From: Candidatus Dadabacteria bacterium RIFCSPHIGHO2_12_FULL_53_21
GTDB taxonomy: Bacteria > Desulfobacterota_D > UBA1144 > Nemesobacterales > UBA2774
Assembly (NCBI GenBank): GCA_001775255.1
Contig: MFCJ01000073.1
Coordinates: 1 to 35,464, forward strand
Reading direction: 5' to 3'
Length of the DNA: 35,464 nt
Both the position numbers and the translations under genes were made by a program. Below the pieces are notes generated by a model. It worked only from the letters and a program-made list of their open reading frames with translations. It was not told where the DNA came from and did not search any database. This document shows positions 17,190 through 24,960 of this stretch, piece by piece (position 1 is the first letter of the stretch; each line of letters starts with the position of its first letter).

Positions 17190-19949
17190 TTATTCGCTTA
17201 TTGCCGGAATTTTTGAATACATCTCCCAGTGGAGGTCGACCTTTCCGCCCAGGTTCTCAACTATGCGCCGCGAGCCGAGGTTGTCTTCCAGAACCCATGT
17301 GCCGGCCACCTTCTCGTACCCGTTCCCGATCATCGCCTCACAGACCCTGCTGAGGAGGACGGTGCCGATCCTCCTTCCCTTGAATTCGTCCATGAGACCC
17401 ATGATCATTAATACGCCTTCCCTGATCCCCCTTAACCGGAGGGGCAGCGTTACGAGCTTGTGGGGTTTCAGCTCCCCGTTTAATCCCCTGAATACGGAAG
17501 CGTATTGCGGGAATCCCCCTATGAAACCTATTGCTTCGCCCCCGGACTCCGCGATAAGCCAGTATTCGGGATCGATCAGACTCTTGAACTCGTCCGCGAT
17601 CTCTATGAACTCATCGGCGTCGAACGGGACATTGCCCCAGAGCTGAGCGAGGGAATTGTTGAATATCCTGACCACGCTCCTGACCTCGTTCGCCCAGTCG
17701 GATTTGTTCATCCGCCTTATCTTTACATCCGGCAGCTCCGATTCCCGGGAGTATTTCATTATCGCTTTCACGTTATCGGGGGATTTAAGGTCTATCGTGT
17801 AATGCAGGAGTTTTTTAACCGGCCCGAACCCCGCATTCGTGAAATAGTCGTGGTAGTAGGGCTGTGTGTATACCTGGAGGAAGGACGGTATCTTCCCGTA
17901 GTTGCTCGAGAGCAGGCCGCCGCCGAAGAGTCCGAATATCCCGTTTGCCGGTCCTTGTATCTCCGTACACCCCTCTCTTACGAGAAATTCCCCGGCTTTG
18001 GCAAGGAGAAGGCCGACCGCTTCATCTTTGTCCGGGAGGGCTTCGAAGAACCCCAAGAACCCGACGTTGGTATCGTGATAACGGTTGTAGTAATTGTCTA
18101 TGAACGCGCTTACGGTGCCGACTATCTCTCCTCTCTCCTCGACAACGAACCTCTTCCCGTAAACCTTCCTGAAGTAGAAATAATCGTTCGAAATTAGCTT
18201 AACGTGGTCTTTTATAAGGAAGTAGGGGACCCACGCCGGGTAATCCTTATAAACCTTCCATGAGAACCTGACTGACCTTTCGATCTCGTCTTTGGAGGAT
18301 ATTTCTCTCACGGTGTATTTTTCGTCTTCGGGCACGCTGAGTGAGACCGGCCTGCCTATTATCCCGAATTCCCTCCCCAGCTTCTCGACCACTTCGAGCG
18401 TCCTGTCGATGTCTTCGCGGGTGTGTGTGGCCATAAGGCTGAACCTGAACCTCTCCTGCCCCTTAGGCACGGCAGGGTGCGGTATCGCGTTTACGTATAT
18501 CCCTTCCTCGTGGAACCTCTTGCTCATCTTTTTCTGCGTGAGCTCGTCGCCGGTCATTACCGGGATGATCGCCGACTCGGTCTGTCCCGTGTTGAATCCC
18601 AGGGATTTCAGGCTTTCCTTCATGTACTTGATATTTTTCCAGAGGTTCTCGTGGAGAGACTTGTCGGTTTCCATTACTTCGATCGCGGCTAGTACGGAGG
18701 CTGCGACCGAGGGGGGGAAATTGGACGAGAAGAAAAAGGACCTGGTGTAGTATCTGAGGTAGCTTACTACTTCTTTTGTCGAGGCTATGAAGCCGCCGAT
18801 GCCGCCCAGGGATTTGCTCAGCGTGCCCATTATGATATCTATCTCGCCGGGCTTCATTTTGAAATGGCTGGGCGTCCCCTTTCCCCTGTCCCCTATGACA
18901 CCCGTGGCGTGAGCTTCGTCCACCATGACCTTGGCGCCGTACCTGTGGGCGGTCTCCGCGATCTGCCGGAGCGGGGCTATGTCCCCGTCCATGCTGTATA
19001 CGCCGTCCACTATCACGATCTTTCCTTTAAAATTGTCTTTATTTCTTTTTAATACGTTTTCGAGGCTCCCGACGTCCGAGTGTTTGAACGTCCTGAACGT
19101 GCCCGTAGACAGCATGCAGCCGTCTATAATGCTCGCGTGAGCGAGTCTGTCTATGACCGCGAGGTCTTCGCTCTTTACGAGGGCCTGTATGGATCCGAGG
19201 TTCGTGACGTAGCCGCTCGGAAAGATTATCGCGTCCTCGGCTCCCTTGAGCTCAGCGAGTTTCATTTCCAGCTGCCTGTGTATGTCGAACGACCCTGCCA
19301 GGAGCGGGACCGAGCCTGCGCCCGCACCGTATTTATCGATATTTTCTTTGGCTATTTTCATGACCCTCGGATGAGATGTGAGCCCGAGGTAGTTGTTGCT
19401 CCCCATCATGATCATCTCTTTTTTCTTTCCGGTAAAGTCGTCGTCGATGATCACTCTGTGCGCCGAGGGCGACGCCAGGGGTCTTCTGTACCGTATATAC
19501 CCCTTCGACGCCATGTCTAGTCCGTACTGCCAGAATACCTCTGCCTTTTTAAACAGGTCCTCGTCCGGTATATCTGCGAAATCGGATAGATAATAGTCGT
19601 CGGAATTGAGAGTGTGTTTACTCTTTTCGATGTAGCTCTGTAATTTTGCCCTGTCCGAATCGTATATGTTTATGAATTCGACCCCGATACCGTGCTCGCC
19701 CGTACCGTTCGTTTCGATCCTCTTTACTTCACAGTAGGCCTTGACGGGAAATGCCCCGGATAAATCACATTCGAGAAGGAGTTTTGTACCAGGCTTGAAT
19801 TCGTCTTCAGTTTGTATGAATAGTCCTTTGTAAGAGAGGTCTTTTGCCAAGCCGATCATCATGCCGGAATTTTTTGAATAGACATGAAAATTTACAGGGA
19901 TCCTTTCATGGCTCCTCCGGTCTTTTGATTCCCTGATAATTATCCCCAT
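17190..19949 (-). CDS. PilZ / alpha-oxoamine synthase / GNAT acyltransferase fusion protein
   Basis: A 919-residue three-part fusion. Residues 1-110 are a PilZ c-di-GMP domain with both binding motifs intact: RxxxR (Arg12-Arg16 in RRSHERIP) and DxSxxG (Asp37-Gly42, DLSYKG). Residues about 135-530 form a PLP alpha-oxoamine synthase (serine palmitoyltransferase, KBL, BioF, CqsA family). Its features are NNYLGL, GAGAGSVPLLAGSF, His271 that stacks on PLP, VDEAHATGVIGDRGKG (Asp344, His347), and the Schiff-base Lys379 in GTLSKSLGGIGG. Residues about 545-919 look like tandem GNAT folds with an acyl-CoA loop in EFKGRRIGTVLL. The family condenses an amino acid with an acyl thioester to a ketone; the GNAT part could N-acylate that product. 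The start ATG has AGAGGGGGT 8 bases upstream. A c-di-GMP-I riboswitch precedes it. The product (lipid or signal) is not determined by sequence. Confidence 0.92.
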   Translation of the reverse strand: MGIIIRESKDRRSHERIPVNFHVYSKNSGMMIGLAKDLSYKGLFIQTEDEFKPGTKLLLECDLSGAFPVKAYCEVKRIETNGTGEHGIGVEFINIYDSDRAKLQSYIEKSKHTLNSDDYYLSDFADIPDEDLFKKAEVFWQYGLDMASKGYIRYRRPLASPSAHRVIIDDDFTGKKKEMIMMGSNNYLGLTSHPRVMKIAKENIDKYGAGAGSVPLLAGSFDIHRQLEMKLAELKGAEDAIIFPSGYVTNLGSIQALVKSEDLAVIDRLAHASIIDGCMLSTGTFRTFKHSDVGSLENVLKRNKDNFKGKIVIVDGVYSMDGDIAPLRQIAETAHRYGAKVMVDEAHATGVIGDRGKGTPSHFKMKPGEIDIIMGTLSKSLGGIGGFIASTKEVVSYLRYYTRSFFFSSNFPPSVAASVLAAIEVMETDKSLHENLWKNIKYMKESLKSLGFNTGQTESAIIPVMTGDELTQKKMSKRFHEEGIYVNAIPHPAVPKGQERFRFSLMATHTREDIDRTLEVVEKLGREFGIIGRPVSLSVPEDEKYTVREISSKDEIERSVRFSWKVYKDYPAWVPYFLIKDHVKLISNDYFYFRKVYGKRFVVEERGEIVGTVSAFIDNYYNRYHDTNVGFLGFFEALPDKDEAVGLLLAKAGEFLVREGCTEIQGPANGIFGLFGGGLLSSNYGKIPSFLQVYTQPYYHDYFTNAGFGPVKKLLHYTIDLKSPDNVKAIMKYSRESELPDVKIRRMNKSDWANEVRSVVRIFNNSLAQLWGNVPFDADEFIEIADEFKSLIDPEYWLIAESGGEAIGFIGGFPQYASVFRGLNGELKPHKLVTLPLRLRGIREGVLMIMGLMDEFKGRRIGTVLLSRVCEAMIGNGYEKVAGTWVLEDNLGSRRIVENLGGKVDLHWEMYSKIPAISE

Positions 19950-19963
19950 GATATTACCCCCTC

Positions 19964-19981
19964 TGCAAAATTATTTTCGCA
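19964..19981 (-). promoter_or_regulatory. AT-rich hairpin next to the PilZ-fusion ribosome site
   Basis: On the minus strand TGC-g-AAAA-taa-TTTT-GCA forms a 7-base-pair stem with a one-base bulge, ending directly before the Shine-Dalgarno AGAGGGGGT of the fusion gene. It may be part of the riboswitch expression platform or simply hold the ribosome site open. It is not followed by a U-tract, so it is not a terminator. Confidence 0.35.
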
Positions 19982-20064
19982 TCGCCCTTTAAGTTAGTTA
20001 AGATAATTGTTTATAGCTTTGTTATAATAATCCTCGAATATTAGAATTATTGCAAGTATGCTTT

Positions 20065-20157
20065 CTTCGGTAACCCAACCGCCATAGACCCTGCCAAATA
20101 GTCCTTAGGCTTGTGGCTTTGCGTCCTACCCTTTCGGATAGTTTGCCGTTTCGGAAG
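20065..20157 (-). promoter_or_regulatory. GEMM-I (cyclic di-GMP-I) riboswitch
   Basis: The minus strand matches the GEMM-I aptamer element by element. It has the conserved ACGGCAAAC joining region and a P2 hairpin CTATCC-GAAA-GGGTAG (20126-20141) capped by a GAAA tetraloop. The invariant GACGCAAAGCC follows. P3 contains an 11-nucleotide-type tetraloop receptor (CCTAAG ... TATGG), and the closing segment is GGGTTACCGAAG. P1 can form from CTTC (20154-20157) and GAAG (20065-20068). The base equivalent to position 20 of the V. cholerae Vc2 aptamer is G, which in characterised members favours c-di-GMP; cGAMP-type members have A. It lies 115 bases upstream of the PilZ fusion ATG. No terminator hairpin with U-tract follows, so control of translation initiation is more likely than attenuation. 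Confidence 0.93.
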
Positions 20158-20176
20158 GTCACTACCCTTTTTTGGA

Positions 20177-20205
20177 AGTTTAGTGCAATTTGTTTTTTGT
20201 TTCAA
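20177..20205 (-). promoter_or_regulatory. Sigma70-like promoter for the riboswitch operon
   Basis: On the minus strand a -35 TTGAAA (20200-20205) is separated by exactly 17 bases from a -10 TAAACT (20177-20182). Transcription would begin around 20168-20171, about a dozen bases before the riboswitch P1 stem. Position, spacing and match make this the best promoter candidate in the gap. It is not proven, and the strongly AT-rich flank offers alternatives. Confidence 0.55.
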
Positions 20206-20508
20206 TAGGTTATATAAAACGGATGAAATTGTTATGAAAAATATAATTAACTGCCATGATAAAGACGCCCGTGTTATAATGTGCCCTTCTTTATTTATAT
20301 CAGTTCCGACCCGCCGGTGGCTGGATTATCTAATTTAATCAATTAATGACCCGGAAATAGTTTACCCGAATATTAATGGTCGAAAAAAATTTAGAGACGA
20401 ATGAAAAATCATGTAGGTGTGGCGATCACAGACGAAGGCTTGTGTCCGGCGCAGGCAAATACAGCAGGGTGACAGAATGAATTTCTGAGCTTATTGATCT
20501 ACACGGGT

Positions 20509-21579
20509 TTAAATTCGGGCGACTCTCGACATGAGCAGATGATCGGCGAGAACGAGGTTGACCATCGCTTCCGCTATAGGCACTGCCCTCGGGCACAGGC
20601 ACGGGTCGTGCCTGCCCTTTACCTTGAGCTCTTTGGGGTTTCCGAATTTATCGACAGTATGCTGAACTTTGGAGATGGACGAGGTGGGCTTGATGGCTAT
20701 TCTCACGACGAGGTCCTCGCCGTTCGTGATTCCGCCGAGCAGGCCTCCCGCGTTATTCGTTTTAAACCTGAGACTTCCCGCTTTGTCCTTATACATCACG
20801 TCGTTCACCTGAGAACCCTTCTTCCTCGACGCTTCGAACCCCATGCCTACTTCGAACCCCCTGATTCCGCCCAGGCTCATGAGAGCCGAAGCGAGGTCGG
20901 CGTCCAGTTTATTGAATACCGGGCTTCCGAGACCCGGCGGAAGTCCTTTCGATATTACCTCCACCGTCCCCCCGACCGAGTCCCCTTCTTTCCTCACCTT
21001 TTCTATGAGCTCTATCATTTCGGCCGCCTTTTCGGCATCGGGGCATCTTACTATGTTTCTCTCTATCTCGTCGAGGTCTATTTTCCGGGCGACGATTTTT
21101 CCGACTTGTCTCACGAAGCCGAATGTCTCGATACCGTTCAGATTGAGTATCTTTTTCGCGACCGCTCCGGCGGCGACCCTTCCGACTGTCTCCCTAGCCG
21201 AAGACCTGCCGCCGCCCCTATAGTCCCTTATTCCGAATTTCGCGTCGTAGGTGTAATCGGCGTGTCCGGGTCGGTAAGTGTCTTTTATATCCTCGTACGC
21301 TTTAGATATAACGTCCTCGTTCCTGACCATGAGCGATATGGGTGTGCCGAGCGTTTTTCCTTCGAATACCCCCGAGAGAATCTCGACGCTGTCCGACTCT
21401 TTCCTCTGTGTGGTTATCTTGCTCTGTCCGGGACGCCTGCGGTCGAGCTCCATCTGTATATCTTCTTTCGATATCTCGAGACCCGCCGGGCATCCGTCGA
21501 TGACGACCCCGAGGGCAAGACCATGGGATTCGCCCCAGGTCGTTATGCGAAACAGTTGTCCGAATGAATTTCCAGGCAT
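20509..21579 (-). CDS. aroC: Chorismate synthase
   Basis: AroC converts 5-enolpyruvylshikimate-3-phosphate to chorismate, the last common step of aromatic biosynthesis, using reduced FMN. The 356-residue protein has all three family signatures: FRITTWGESHGLALG at the N-terminus, DTYRPGHADYTYDAKFG, and GIRDYRGGGRSSARETVGR, plus KTNNAGGLLGGITNG toward the C-terminus. Length and motif order are normal. It lies 55 bases downstream of the HpnA-like reductase gene on the same strand and is the last gene before the long regulatory gap; its own regulation is not evident. Confidence 0.97.
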   Translation of the reverse strand: MPGNSFGQLFRITTWGESHGLALGVVIDGCPAGLEISKEDIQMELDRRRPGQSKITTQRKESDSVEILSGVFEGKTLGTPISLMVRNEDVISKAYEDIKDTYRPGHADYTYDAKFGIRDYRGGGRSSARETVGRVAAGAVAKKILNLNGIETFGFVRQVGKIVARKIDLDEIERNIVRCPDAEKAAEMIELIEKVRKEGDSVGGTVEVISKGLPPGLGSPVFNKLDADLASALMSLGGIRGFEVGMGFEASRKKGSQVNDVMYKDKAGSLRFKTNNAGGLLGGITNGEDLVVRIAIKPTSSISKVQHTVDKFGNPKELKVKGRHDPCLCPRAVPIAEAMVNLVLADHLLMSRVARI

Positions 21580-21634
21580 GGTAAGAGTTTATATTAACGT
21601 GATAATCGCTACAAACAAGGGCAAGTGCGCAAAA

Positions 21635-22618
21635 TCAGAGATAACCGTTTTCCTTAAACCACTTTACGGTGCTTTCTATCGTTTGCTCGAGAGGCCTGGG
21701 GGAGAACCCCAGCTCCCGCACCGCCTTTGAATTATCGAAATACCAGAAGTGCTTCGACCCCTTTACGGAGTCTATGTCCATGGCGACGTAGTTGGGGGCG
21801 GATATGCCGAGTATACGCTCGGCGATATAGGCGCCCATGTAAGCGAGCGGGTAGGGTATCTTCATCCTGGGCCTCGGGATTCCCGTTACCTTCTCTATAA
21901 CCTCGAAGAGCTCTTTGATCGTGATGTTGCGGTTGCTCAGTATGTAGCGCTCCCCGAGCCTGCCCTTCTCGGCCGCGAGGAGGTGACCCAGGGCCACGTC
22001 TTCGGCGTCGACAACGTTAATGCCTCCGTCCGTATATCCCGGAAGCCGCCCCTTGCAGTACCAGAGTATAAATCCGGAGGTCGAGACGTAGACGTCTCCT
22101 GCGCCTATCACTATGGAAGGGTTAACGATTACGAGCGGCAGGCCTTTCCTGAAAAATTTCAGGGCTTCCTCTTCGGCATAATATTTCGATTTTATATACT
22201 GGATGTCAGTGCTTTCGGGGTCAAACGGGGTCTCTTCGTCGGCTACCCCCTTCCCGGGTTTTAACCCTATCGCCGCTACGCTGCTGGTATATACGGCTTT
22301 CTTAACCCCTGCCTCGAGAGCCGCCGTGAATACGTTGTTCGTTCCCTTGACGTTAATATCTTCCATCTTTTTATAGTCGGCCTGCTTGAACGATACGATT
22401 CCCGCCGCGTGGTAAATCGTATCGCAGCCTTCTATCGCTTTCCTGATGGAGTCTATATCGGTTACGTCTCCGTAAACCCTCTCGGCATTTAGATCGTCGA
22501 TATTTATCGTTTTACTGGTCTTTCTGAGGAGTATCCTTAACTTGTCTCCCCTCTCCGCCAGTTTTCTCGCTATGTGAGAGCCCAGGAGGCCGGTCGCCCC
22601 TGTAACCAGTGTAGCCAT
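21635..22618 (-). CDS. Extended SDR NAD(P)-dependent epimerase/reductase, HpnA/CerR-like
   Basis: A 327-residue extended short-chain dehydrogenase. The Rossmann motif VTGATGLLGSHIARKL is at the N-terminus, and TSSVAAIGL with the downstream active-site YIKSKYYAEEEAL (Tyr-x3-Lys) follows. The sequence closely tracks proteins annotated as hopanoid-associated sugar epimerase HpnA and 3-ketosphinganine-type reductases (CerR-like), including LPLVIVNPSIVIGAGD and GRLGERYILSNRN. It sits upstream of aroC and about 1.7 kb from the PilZ-synthase fusion, on the same strand. If that fusion makes a 3-keto-sphingoid product, this enzyme could reduce it. The family assignment is firm; the substrate is not. 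Confidence 0.88.
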   Translation of the reverse strand: MATLVTGATGLLGSHIARKLAERGDKLRILLRKTSKTINIDDLNAERVYGDVTDIDSIRKAIEGCDTIYHAAGIVSFKQADYKKMEDINVKGTNNVFTAALEAGVKKAVYTSSVAAIGLKPGKGVADEETPFDPESTDIQYIKSKYYAEEEALKFFRKGLPLVIVNPSIVIGAGDVYVSTSGFILWYCKGRLPGYTDGGINVVDAEDVALGHLLAAEKGRLGERYILSNRNITIKELFEVIEKVTGIPRPRMKIPYPLAYMGAYIAERILGISAPNYVAMDIDSVKGSKHFWYFDNSKAVRELGFSPRPLEQTIESTVKWFKENGYL

Positions 22619-22816
22619 GTGGAATCCTCCCGACGTGCTTAGAGAATTTCATATTACAATAGACACCGCCGAAAAACAATGGACTCGGTATCCCCGGTTA
22701 CATCAATCACGGGGATTCTTGATAATACCGGTTTAGAAACATTGAGAACCATTCATATCGGGGTATATTTTTACTGCCGGGTAGTATATGTGGTTATTAG
22801 TTCAAGAGAGGCCGAG

Positions 22817-23455
22817 ATGGAATTGGAAGAACTCCTTAAAGACAGGGAATACGAAGAGGGCGAGAAGCGTCTCGAAAGGGCATTGGTCATCGCCGAGAGG
22901 GAATGGGAGAAGGTGAGGCTGTCCCTGGGGGAGTGCGGCGATATCGGCGGCTTCGATAAAGAGGACTTCATGATCGGGGTCATTAAAGAGGACGTAATTA
23001 TCAGGGAGCCGCTCATTAGTCCCACGAAGTCTGTGTCCGTATACGCCCCCACGTTTTATCCCATGTACTTTATTAACAACCTCCTCTCTATGGAAGAAAA
23101 ATTCGCTGAACGGGGATATTCGACCTCGGAGGCGCTTTACGTTTTCATCGAGCTTGCGGCCAAGGCTTCGGAGAGGCTCGGCTTGAACGGCACCTTCGCC
23201 ATGGCTTTCGGGGCCGGGTACGGGAGTGTCCGCACCGGGTGGGTCGCCGAAAAGGGCCTCCCTGTCGAGAGAGAAATATTCTTCGATATGTTTTTCAAAA
23301 GCAGGAAAAAGGATTACGACTGGGATTTCTACTGTACACCTGTAAGGGAAAGACTCAGGGAGATACTGAGCAGGTTCCGGGCCTGGCAGGAAGACGAGGA
23401 CCTCTTCCATAGGGAAGTGAAGTCGAAGGCCGTAGTCATACCCATGATGGTTTGA
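22817..23455 (+). CDS. Protein of unknown function
   Basis: A 212-residue soluble protein with no family I recognise. The start ATG at 22817 is chosen because GAGAGG lies about 7 bases upstream and the sequence turns at once into an acidic helical region (MELEELLKDREYEEGEKRLE). The open frame continues upstream to 22679, but those codons look non-coding. The C-terminal half contains a hydrophobic strand-rich segment with LNGTFAMAFGAGYGSVRTGW, then a charged region (FFKSRKKDYDWDFYC). No signal peptide or membrane segment. It stands alone between the divergent SDR gene and the convergent dnaB. Confidence 0.7.
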   Translation: MELEELLKDREYEEGEKRLERALVIAEREWEKVRLSLGECGDIGGFDKEDFMIGVIKEDVIIREPLISPTKSVSVYAPTFYPMYFINNLLSMEEKFAERGYSTSEALYVFIELAAKASERLGLNGTFAMAFGAGYGSVRTGWVAEKGLPVEREIFFDMFFKSRKKDYDWDFYCTPVRERLREILSRFRAWQEDEDLFHREVKSKAVVIPMMV

Positions 23456-23463
23456 AAAGAACC

Positions 23464-23486
23464 GATCCGCCGGATTCCCGCGGATC
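23464..23486 (-). terminator. Inverted repeat between dnaB and the unknown gene, possible terminator
   Basis: A perfect 7-base inverted repeat GATCCGC / GCGGATC with a 9-base loop lies in the 61-base gap between the convergent stops of the 22817 gene and dnaB. In the minus direction it is followed by GGTTCTTTTC, a modest T-rich run that fits a terminator for dnaB. In the plus direction no T-tract follows. Confidence 0.45.
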
Positions 23487-23516
23487 TCCGCTGCACATCC
23501 TGCTTATGCCGATCAA

Positions 23517-24875
23517 TCACTCGTAATCGTCCGTGTATTCTTCCGAGAGGTCTTTAAAGGTCGGGACCCCCCTCGAGCTGTCGAGGAAGGTGAGTTTCAC
23601 CGTTCCCGTCGGGCCGTTTCTCTGCTTGCCTATAATAAGCTCCGCTATGCCGTCCTTCTCCTCGGGTGTTTTCCTGTAGGCGTCGGCCCTGTGGATGAAC
23701 ATTACGAGGTCTGCGTCCTGCTCTATGGCGCCGCTCTCCCGGAGGTCCGCCAGCTGCGGGCGCCTGTCCGACCGTGACTCTGTCTGTCTGCTGAGCTGTG
23801 ATACCGCGATTACGGGCACGCTCAGCTCCTTCGCGAGCGCTTTAAGAGAGCCGGAAATTTCGGCGATCTCCCGCTCCCTCGTCTCCGTCCTCCTCGTGCC
23901 GCGCATGAGCTGGAGGTAATCGACTATTATTAAATCGAGACCCTTATCCCTCTTCTGCCTCCTGGCCTTGGCGCGTATCTCCATGACGCTTATAGCGGGC
24001 GTATCGTCTATATAAACCTTCGCCCGGCTGAACTCCTCGGCTGCCTTTACGAGCCCTTCCAGGTCTTCGTCCTTGATATAGCCGCTCCTTATGTTCGAAT
24101 AGCTGACGAGTGCTTTCATCGAAAGCAGCCTCAGCATGAGCTGCTCCTTGGTCATTTCGAGCGAGAATATGCCGACCGACGCGTCGCAGTCTATTGCCGC
24201 GTGCGAGGCAATGTTGAGGCAGAGGGAGGTCTTCCCGAGCCCCGGTCTCGCCGCCACTATGACGAGGTCCGCCTTTTGGAGCCCCGAAGTCAGGTAGTCG
24301 AGCTTCTCAAACCCCGTGGGTATCCCCGTGACGAGCTCTTTCCTCGCGTGGAGCATCTCTATTATATCGAGCGCCTTGGCCGCGAGGTCCCTCGAATCGT
24401 AGAAGCTGGGCTTGATTTTATTCTGCGCTATGTCGAGTATCTTGTGCTCTGCCCTGTCTATGAATTCGTCGATATCCGCGACACCTTCGTTACCCTGATG
24501 CGCGATGTCGCTCGCGGCCATCACGAGGTTTCTTATTATCGACTTCTCCTTGACCAGCTTCGCGTAGTAGCTCACGTTCTCCGTCGCGGGCACGATCTCC
24601 GTCAGGTATGTGAGGTAGCTGCTCTCGCCCACTTCCTCGAGCAGGTTCCCGTTCCCCTTCAGGTAATCGAAGAGCGTAAGGAGGTCTATAGGCTTGCTGT
24701 CCCTGTCGAGATCGATCATGGCGTTATATATCTTCCTGTGCGCCTCTTTATAAAAATCTTCGGCGGTCAGTATTTCCATGACCTGGTTTATCGCCGAGCT
24801 CTCTATGAGAATAGCGCCAAGAACGGCCTGTTCCGCTTCCAGATTCTGGGGGAGCTGACGTGTGAGCATCTCCAT
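23517..24875 (-). CDS. dnaB: Replicative DNA helicase DnaB
   Basis: The hexameric 5'-3' helicase that unwinds DNA at the replication fork. The 452-residue protein has the N-terminal DnaB domain (about 8-110, with PQNLEAEQAVLGAIL), a linker, and the RecA-like ATPase domain (about 180-445). The Walker A is AARPGLGKTSL (the family usually has a Ser or Gly-Met here), Walker B is LIIVDYLQLM, and the arginine-finger region is KQRNGPTGTVKLTF. No intein interrupts it and length is normal. A second ATG two codons downstream (24869) is possible; neither has a strong ribosome site. It follows the metallophosphatase by 85 bases on the same strand. Confidence 0.97.
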   Translation of the reverse strand: MEMLTRQLPQNLEAEQAVLGAILIESSAINQVMEILTAEDFYKEAHRKIYNAMIDLDRDSKPIDLLTLFDYLKGNGNLLEEVGESSYLTYLTEIVPATENVSYYAKLVKEKSIIRNLVMAASDIAHQGNEGVADIDEFIDRAEHKILDIAQNKIKPSFYDSRDLAAKALDIIEMLHARKELVTGIPTGFEKLDYLTSGLQKADLVIVAARPGLGKTSLCLNIASHAAIDCDASVGIFSLEMTKEQLMLRLLSMKALVSYSNIRSGYIKDEDLEGLVKAAEEFSRAKVYIDDTPAISVMEIRAKARRQKRDKGLDLIIVDYLQLMRGTRRTETREREIAEISGSLKALAKELSVPVIAVSQLSRQTESRSDRRPQLADLRESGAIEQDADLVMFIHRADAYRKTPEEKDGIAELIIGKQRNGPTGTVKLTFLDSSRGVPTFKDLSEEYTDDYE

Positions 24876-24960
24876 GACTATCTATATTAAATCACTTGTT
24901 CAGATGTTTTCAACTGAGGGGGTTTAAAAAGAAAGCACAAGGGCGGCTTACGGAGCGGGC

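Larger units (their letters stand above)
19950..20508. other. Long regulatory intergenic region upstream of the PilZ fusion
   Basis: At about 560 bases this is the longest gene-free stretch of the window and is clearly more AT-rich than its surroundings. From right to left it holds the region after the aroC stop (about 20390-20508, no clear terminator seen), an AT-rich segment of unknown role (20210-20390), the sigma70-like promoter, the GEMM-I riboswitch, and a 115-base AT-rich expression platform ending at the ribosome site. A plus-strand TATAAT at 20275-20280 exists but lacks a good -35 and faces no plus-strand gene. Confidence 0.8.

Noticed and set aside
20252..20280. TATAAT on the plus strand as a possible small-RNA promoter
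   Set aside because: The matching -35 (TGCCAT) is poor and no plus-strand gene or terminator follows.
20111..20338. Plus-strand open frame of 75 codons in the long regulatory gap
   Set aside because: It runs antisense across the riboswitch and promoter, has no ribosome site and has a composition unlike the real proteins here.
20494..21567. Long plus-strand open frame of 357 codons
   Set aside because: It lies entirely antisense to aroC, whose signatures are complete. The frame is open only because of codon bias on the opposite strand.
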